A program made the translations under genes and the position numbers. DNA of 53,294 bases from positions 1-53,294 of the forward strand of contig CBCTTQ010000011.1 of the NCBI GenBank assembly GCA_965149945.1, in the 5' to 3' direction. Under the pieces are notes generated by a model that was not told where the DNA came from, did no database searches, and saw nothing but the letters and a program-made list of their open reading frames with translations. Each line of letters opens with the position of its first letter. Within the stretch, counting starts at the first letter, position 1. This stretch comes from JAHZFN01 sp965149945 (GTDB taxonomy: Bacteria; Bacillota; Dehalobacteriia; UBA4068; UBA4997). Below are positions 51,141 through 53,294 of this stretch, piece by piece.

Positions 51141-53218
51141 TGGCAAAGGATTTGCTGTTTGAAATCGGCATTGAGGAAATTCCGGCGCGCTTTATGGCCC
51201 CGGCTTTGCGACAAATCGAAGAAATCATGACCCAAAAACTGGCGGAGGCCGGTTTAGACTACCAAGGAATAAAAACTTACGGCACACCCCGCCGCTTCAC
51301 ACTGATCGTGGAAGGGCTGGCGGAAACCCAGGCGGATGTGCTGGTGGAAAACAAAGGTCCCGCCAAAAAAGCCGCCTTTGACGCCGACGGCAATCCCACC
51401 AAAGCGTTGCTGGGCTTCTGTAAAAGCAAAGGCGTGGAAATCGCCGATCTGGAAGAGAGGGAAATCAAAAATGTTCCCTATCTCTATGCCGTCAAAGAAG
51501 TAAAAGGACAAAAAACCATCGATATCATCGCCGCTATGCTCTATGACATGGTGACCAAACTTTATTTCCCCAAACCCATGCGCTGGGGCTACGGAGAAAC
51601 GCGTTTTGCCCGTCCCATCCGCTGGGTGGTGCTTTTGTTCGGAGAAGATGTCATCCCCATGGAATTGGGCGGCGTGCAAGCCGACCGCTACAGCCGCGGC
51701 CACCGTTTCCTGGGCAGCCAGCATCTGGAAATCAAAGACGCCGCCTCCTATGAAGAAACTCTGCGCGGGGCTTTTGTCATCGTCGACCAAAACAAGCGAC
51801 GGGAAGAAATCCGCCGCCAGGTTCAAGCTTTGGCGGAACAGGCGGGCGGTATGGTCAAAGAGGACAAAGAGCTGCTGGAAGAAGTGGTGTATATCCTGGA
51901 ATATCCCACCGCGCTGCTGGGAGATTTCGATGAAAAATACCTGTCCATGCCCGTAGAGCTGGTAGTCACCCCCATGCGGGAACATCAACGCTACTTCCCC
52001 GTATACGCCAAAGACGGCTCCTTGATGAATCATTTCATCGCCGTCCGGAACGGCAACGCCGACCATCTGGACATTGTTAAAGCGGGTAATGAGAAAGTGC
52101 TGGTAGCCCGTCTGGCGGACGCCGTATTCTTCTGGGAAGAAGACTGCAAAGTACCCTTGGAAGACAACCTGCCCCGCCTGGCGTCTATCGTCTTCCATGA
52201 AAAACTGGGTACCCTGGCCGCCAAAGTTAATCGGGTCTGCGCTTTGGCGGAGTTGATTGGCAAAACCCTGGGTTATGAAGAAGAAGCGCTGGCGCACACC
52301 GCCCGCGCCGGCAAACTGATGAAATGCGACCTGGTCAGCTCCGCGGTCTTTGAATTCCCGGAACTCCAAGGCATCATGGGCAAATACTACGCGGAAGTAC
52401 ACCACGAACCGGCAGATGTAGCCGCCGCCATCAAAGAACATTACATGCCCCGCTTCTCCGGGGATGAACTGGCGCGAACAAAACCCGGCATCGCGCTGGC
52501 GCTGGCAGACCGTCTGGATTCGTTAGTGGGATTCTTTGGTCAAAAGATGCTGCCCACCGGCTCTCAAGATCCCTACGCCCTGCGCCGTCAGGCCAACGGG
52601 GTTTGCCAAACCATCATCCGTCATCAACTGGATCTTTCTCTGGCGGATCTCATCGAAGCCGCCTATAAACTATATGCCAATGTCCCCATGGTCAGCAATT
52701 TGGCAGAAACCAAAGCCGCCTTGCTGGACTTCTTTAAATCCCGTCTGGACACCGTATTGAAAGAAGAAGGTATCCGCTACGATGTAGTCAACGCCGTCCT
52801 GGATCAACCTGTAGACAATCTGCGGGATCTCTTCCAAAAAGCGCGGGCGCTAAGCGCCTACCAAAGCAGCAACCAATATGATGATTTAACAGCCGGCTAC
52901 AACCGCGCCAACAACATGTTGGCCAAAGTAAAAACATTCAGCGCGGTAGACAAAGATCTCTTCCGAGAAGACGCGGAAATCGCCCTTTACGCCGCTCTCT
53001 CCGCGGCCAAAGCAGAAACCGCGAAAGCCATGCAGGAACGGGATTACCAAAAGGCGCTGGCCGCTATGACAGCATTGCGCCCTCTTATCGATGAATTCTT
53101 TGACACCGTCATGATTATGGACAAAGACGAAGCAGTGAAAAATAACCGTCTGGCGCTGCTCCATGAAGTGATTGTCCTGGGCAACGCCGTGGGCAATCTG
53201 TCAAAACTGGAAGCTTAG
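51140..53218 (+). CDS. glyS: Glycyl-tRNA synthetase beta subunit
   Basis: 692 residues, full length. Starts LLFEIGIEEIPARFMAPAL, has the RPIRWVVLLFG segment, the HD-like part and a C-terminal DALR-type anticodon-binding domain (VNAVLDQPVDNLRDLFQKA region). The ATG overlaps the glyQ stop (TAATG) and has AAGGAGG upstream, so both subunits are made in step. No terminator is visible in the 76 bp that remain. Confidence 0.97.
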   Translation: MAKDLLFEIGIEEIPARFMAPALRQIEEIMTQKLAEAGLDYQGIKTYGTPRRFTLIVEGLAETQADVLVENKGPAKKAAFDADGNPTKALLGFCKSKGVEIADLEEREIKNVPYLYAVKEVKGQKTIDIIAAMLYDMVTKLYFPKPMRWGYGETRFARPIRWVVLLFGEDVIPMELGGVQADRYSRGHRFLGSQHLEIKDAASYEETLRGAFVIVDQNKRREEIRRQVQALAEQAGGMVKEDKELLEEVVYILEYPTALLGDFDEKYLSMPVELVVTPMREHQRYFPVYAKDGSLMNHFIAVRNGNADHLDIVKAGNEKVLVARLADAVFFWEEDCKVPLEDNLPRLASIVFHEKLGTLAAKVNRVCALAELIGKTLGYEEEALAHTARAGKLMKCDLVSSAVFEFPELQGIMGKYYAEVHHEPADVAAAIKEHYMPRFSGDELARTKPGIALALADRLDSLVGFFGQKMLPTGSQDPYALRRQANGVCQTIIRHQLDLSLADLIEAAYKLYANVPMVSNLAETKAALLDFFKSRLDTVLKEEGIRYDVVNAVLDQPVDNLRDLFQKARALSAYQSSNQYDDLTAGYNRANNMLAKVKTFSAVDKDLFREDAEIALYAALSAAKAETAKAMQERDYQKALAAMTALRPLIDEFFDTVMIMDKDEAVKNNRLALLHEVIVLGNAVGNLSKLEA

Positions 53219-53294
53219 CAAAGGCTCCCCGCGCCGAAAAAGCTATTAATTCCGCGGTCAAAACGCCGCTTATGCAAAAACCCCCTTTCTTTTT

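Overview
The window looks like chromosomal DNA of a spore-forming, monoderm member of the Bacillota, most likely of the class Clostridia. Four observations support this: the sporulation pair yqfC-yqfD next to phoH, the PgpH-type yqfF, ybeY, era, recO and glyQS in classical Firmicutes order; a clustered fab operon with FabK and a MarR/FabT-like regulator; several secreted proteins with C-terminal SLH repeats plus one LPXTG-type C-terminus; and a T-box leader. GC content is moderate, about 50 %. The genus cannot be fixed from the sequence. No tRNA, rRNA, CRISPR array or intact transposase was found.

Layout. 1-3.1 kb (+): panB and a uridine-kinase-like nucleoside kinase. 3.2-6.3 kb (-): two coupled FAD-dependent oxidoreductases with a clear promoter and terminator. 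6.4-8.97 kb (-): a relic of a phage or mobile element. It is one long, 5'-truncated reading frame encoding a PBECR-like nuclease domain. The frame is interrupted by two tandem 315-bp cassettes, each with its own promoter, palindromic operator candidate, strong ribosome binding site and a nested 58-residue gene. 8.97-17.0 kb (-): ten genes that read like one large unit: an LPXTG surface protein, an ExbB/MotA-like and an ExbD-like (DUF2149-like) pair, a small lipoprotein, a metal-chelate (FecBCD-type) ABC transporter, then YqeC, a methyltransferase and a THEP1-like protein. A long structured leader precedes it. 17.2-28.5 kb (-): secreted SLH proteins, namely a 1724-residue GLUG-repeat protein, two paralogous surface proteins related to the operon's LPXTG protein, and a metallophosphatase broken by one in-frame TAG.

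29.0-35.7 kb (-): a complete type II fatty acid synthesis operon in transcription order marR-fabH-acpP-fabK-fabD-fabG-fabF-fabZ, with promoter, operator candidate and terminator. 36.0-39.7 kb: a VanY-type carboxypeptidase (-), and a YfbR-like nucleotidase and an N-acetylmuramoyl-L-alanine amidase (+). 40.0-53.2 kb (+): yqfC, yqfD, phoH, yqfF, ybeY, era, recO, a UBA-like membrane protein, then a glycine (GGC) T-box that reads into a membrane acyltransferase followed by glyQ and glyS.

The parts most likely to be new are the nested, locally hypervariable 58-residue gene cassettes that sit in frame inside a nuclease gene, and the ExbB/ExbD-like module coupled to surface proteins and a metal-chelate importer in a cell envelope with no sign of an outer membrane.
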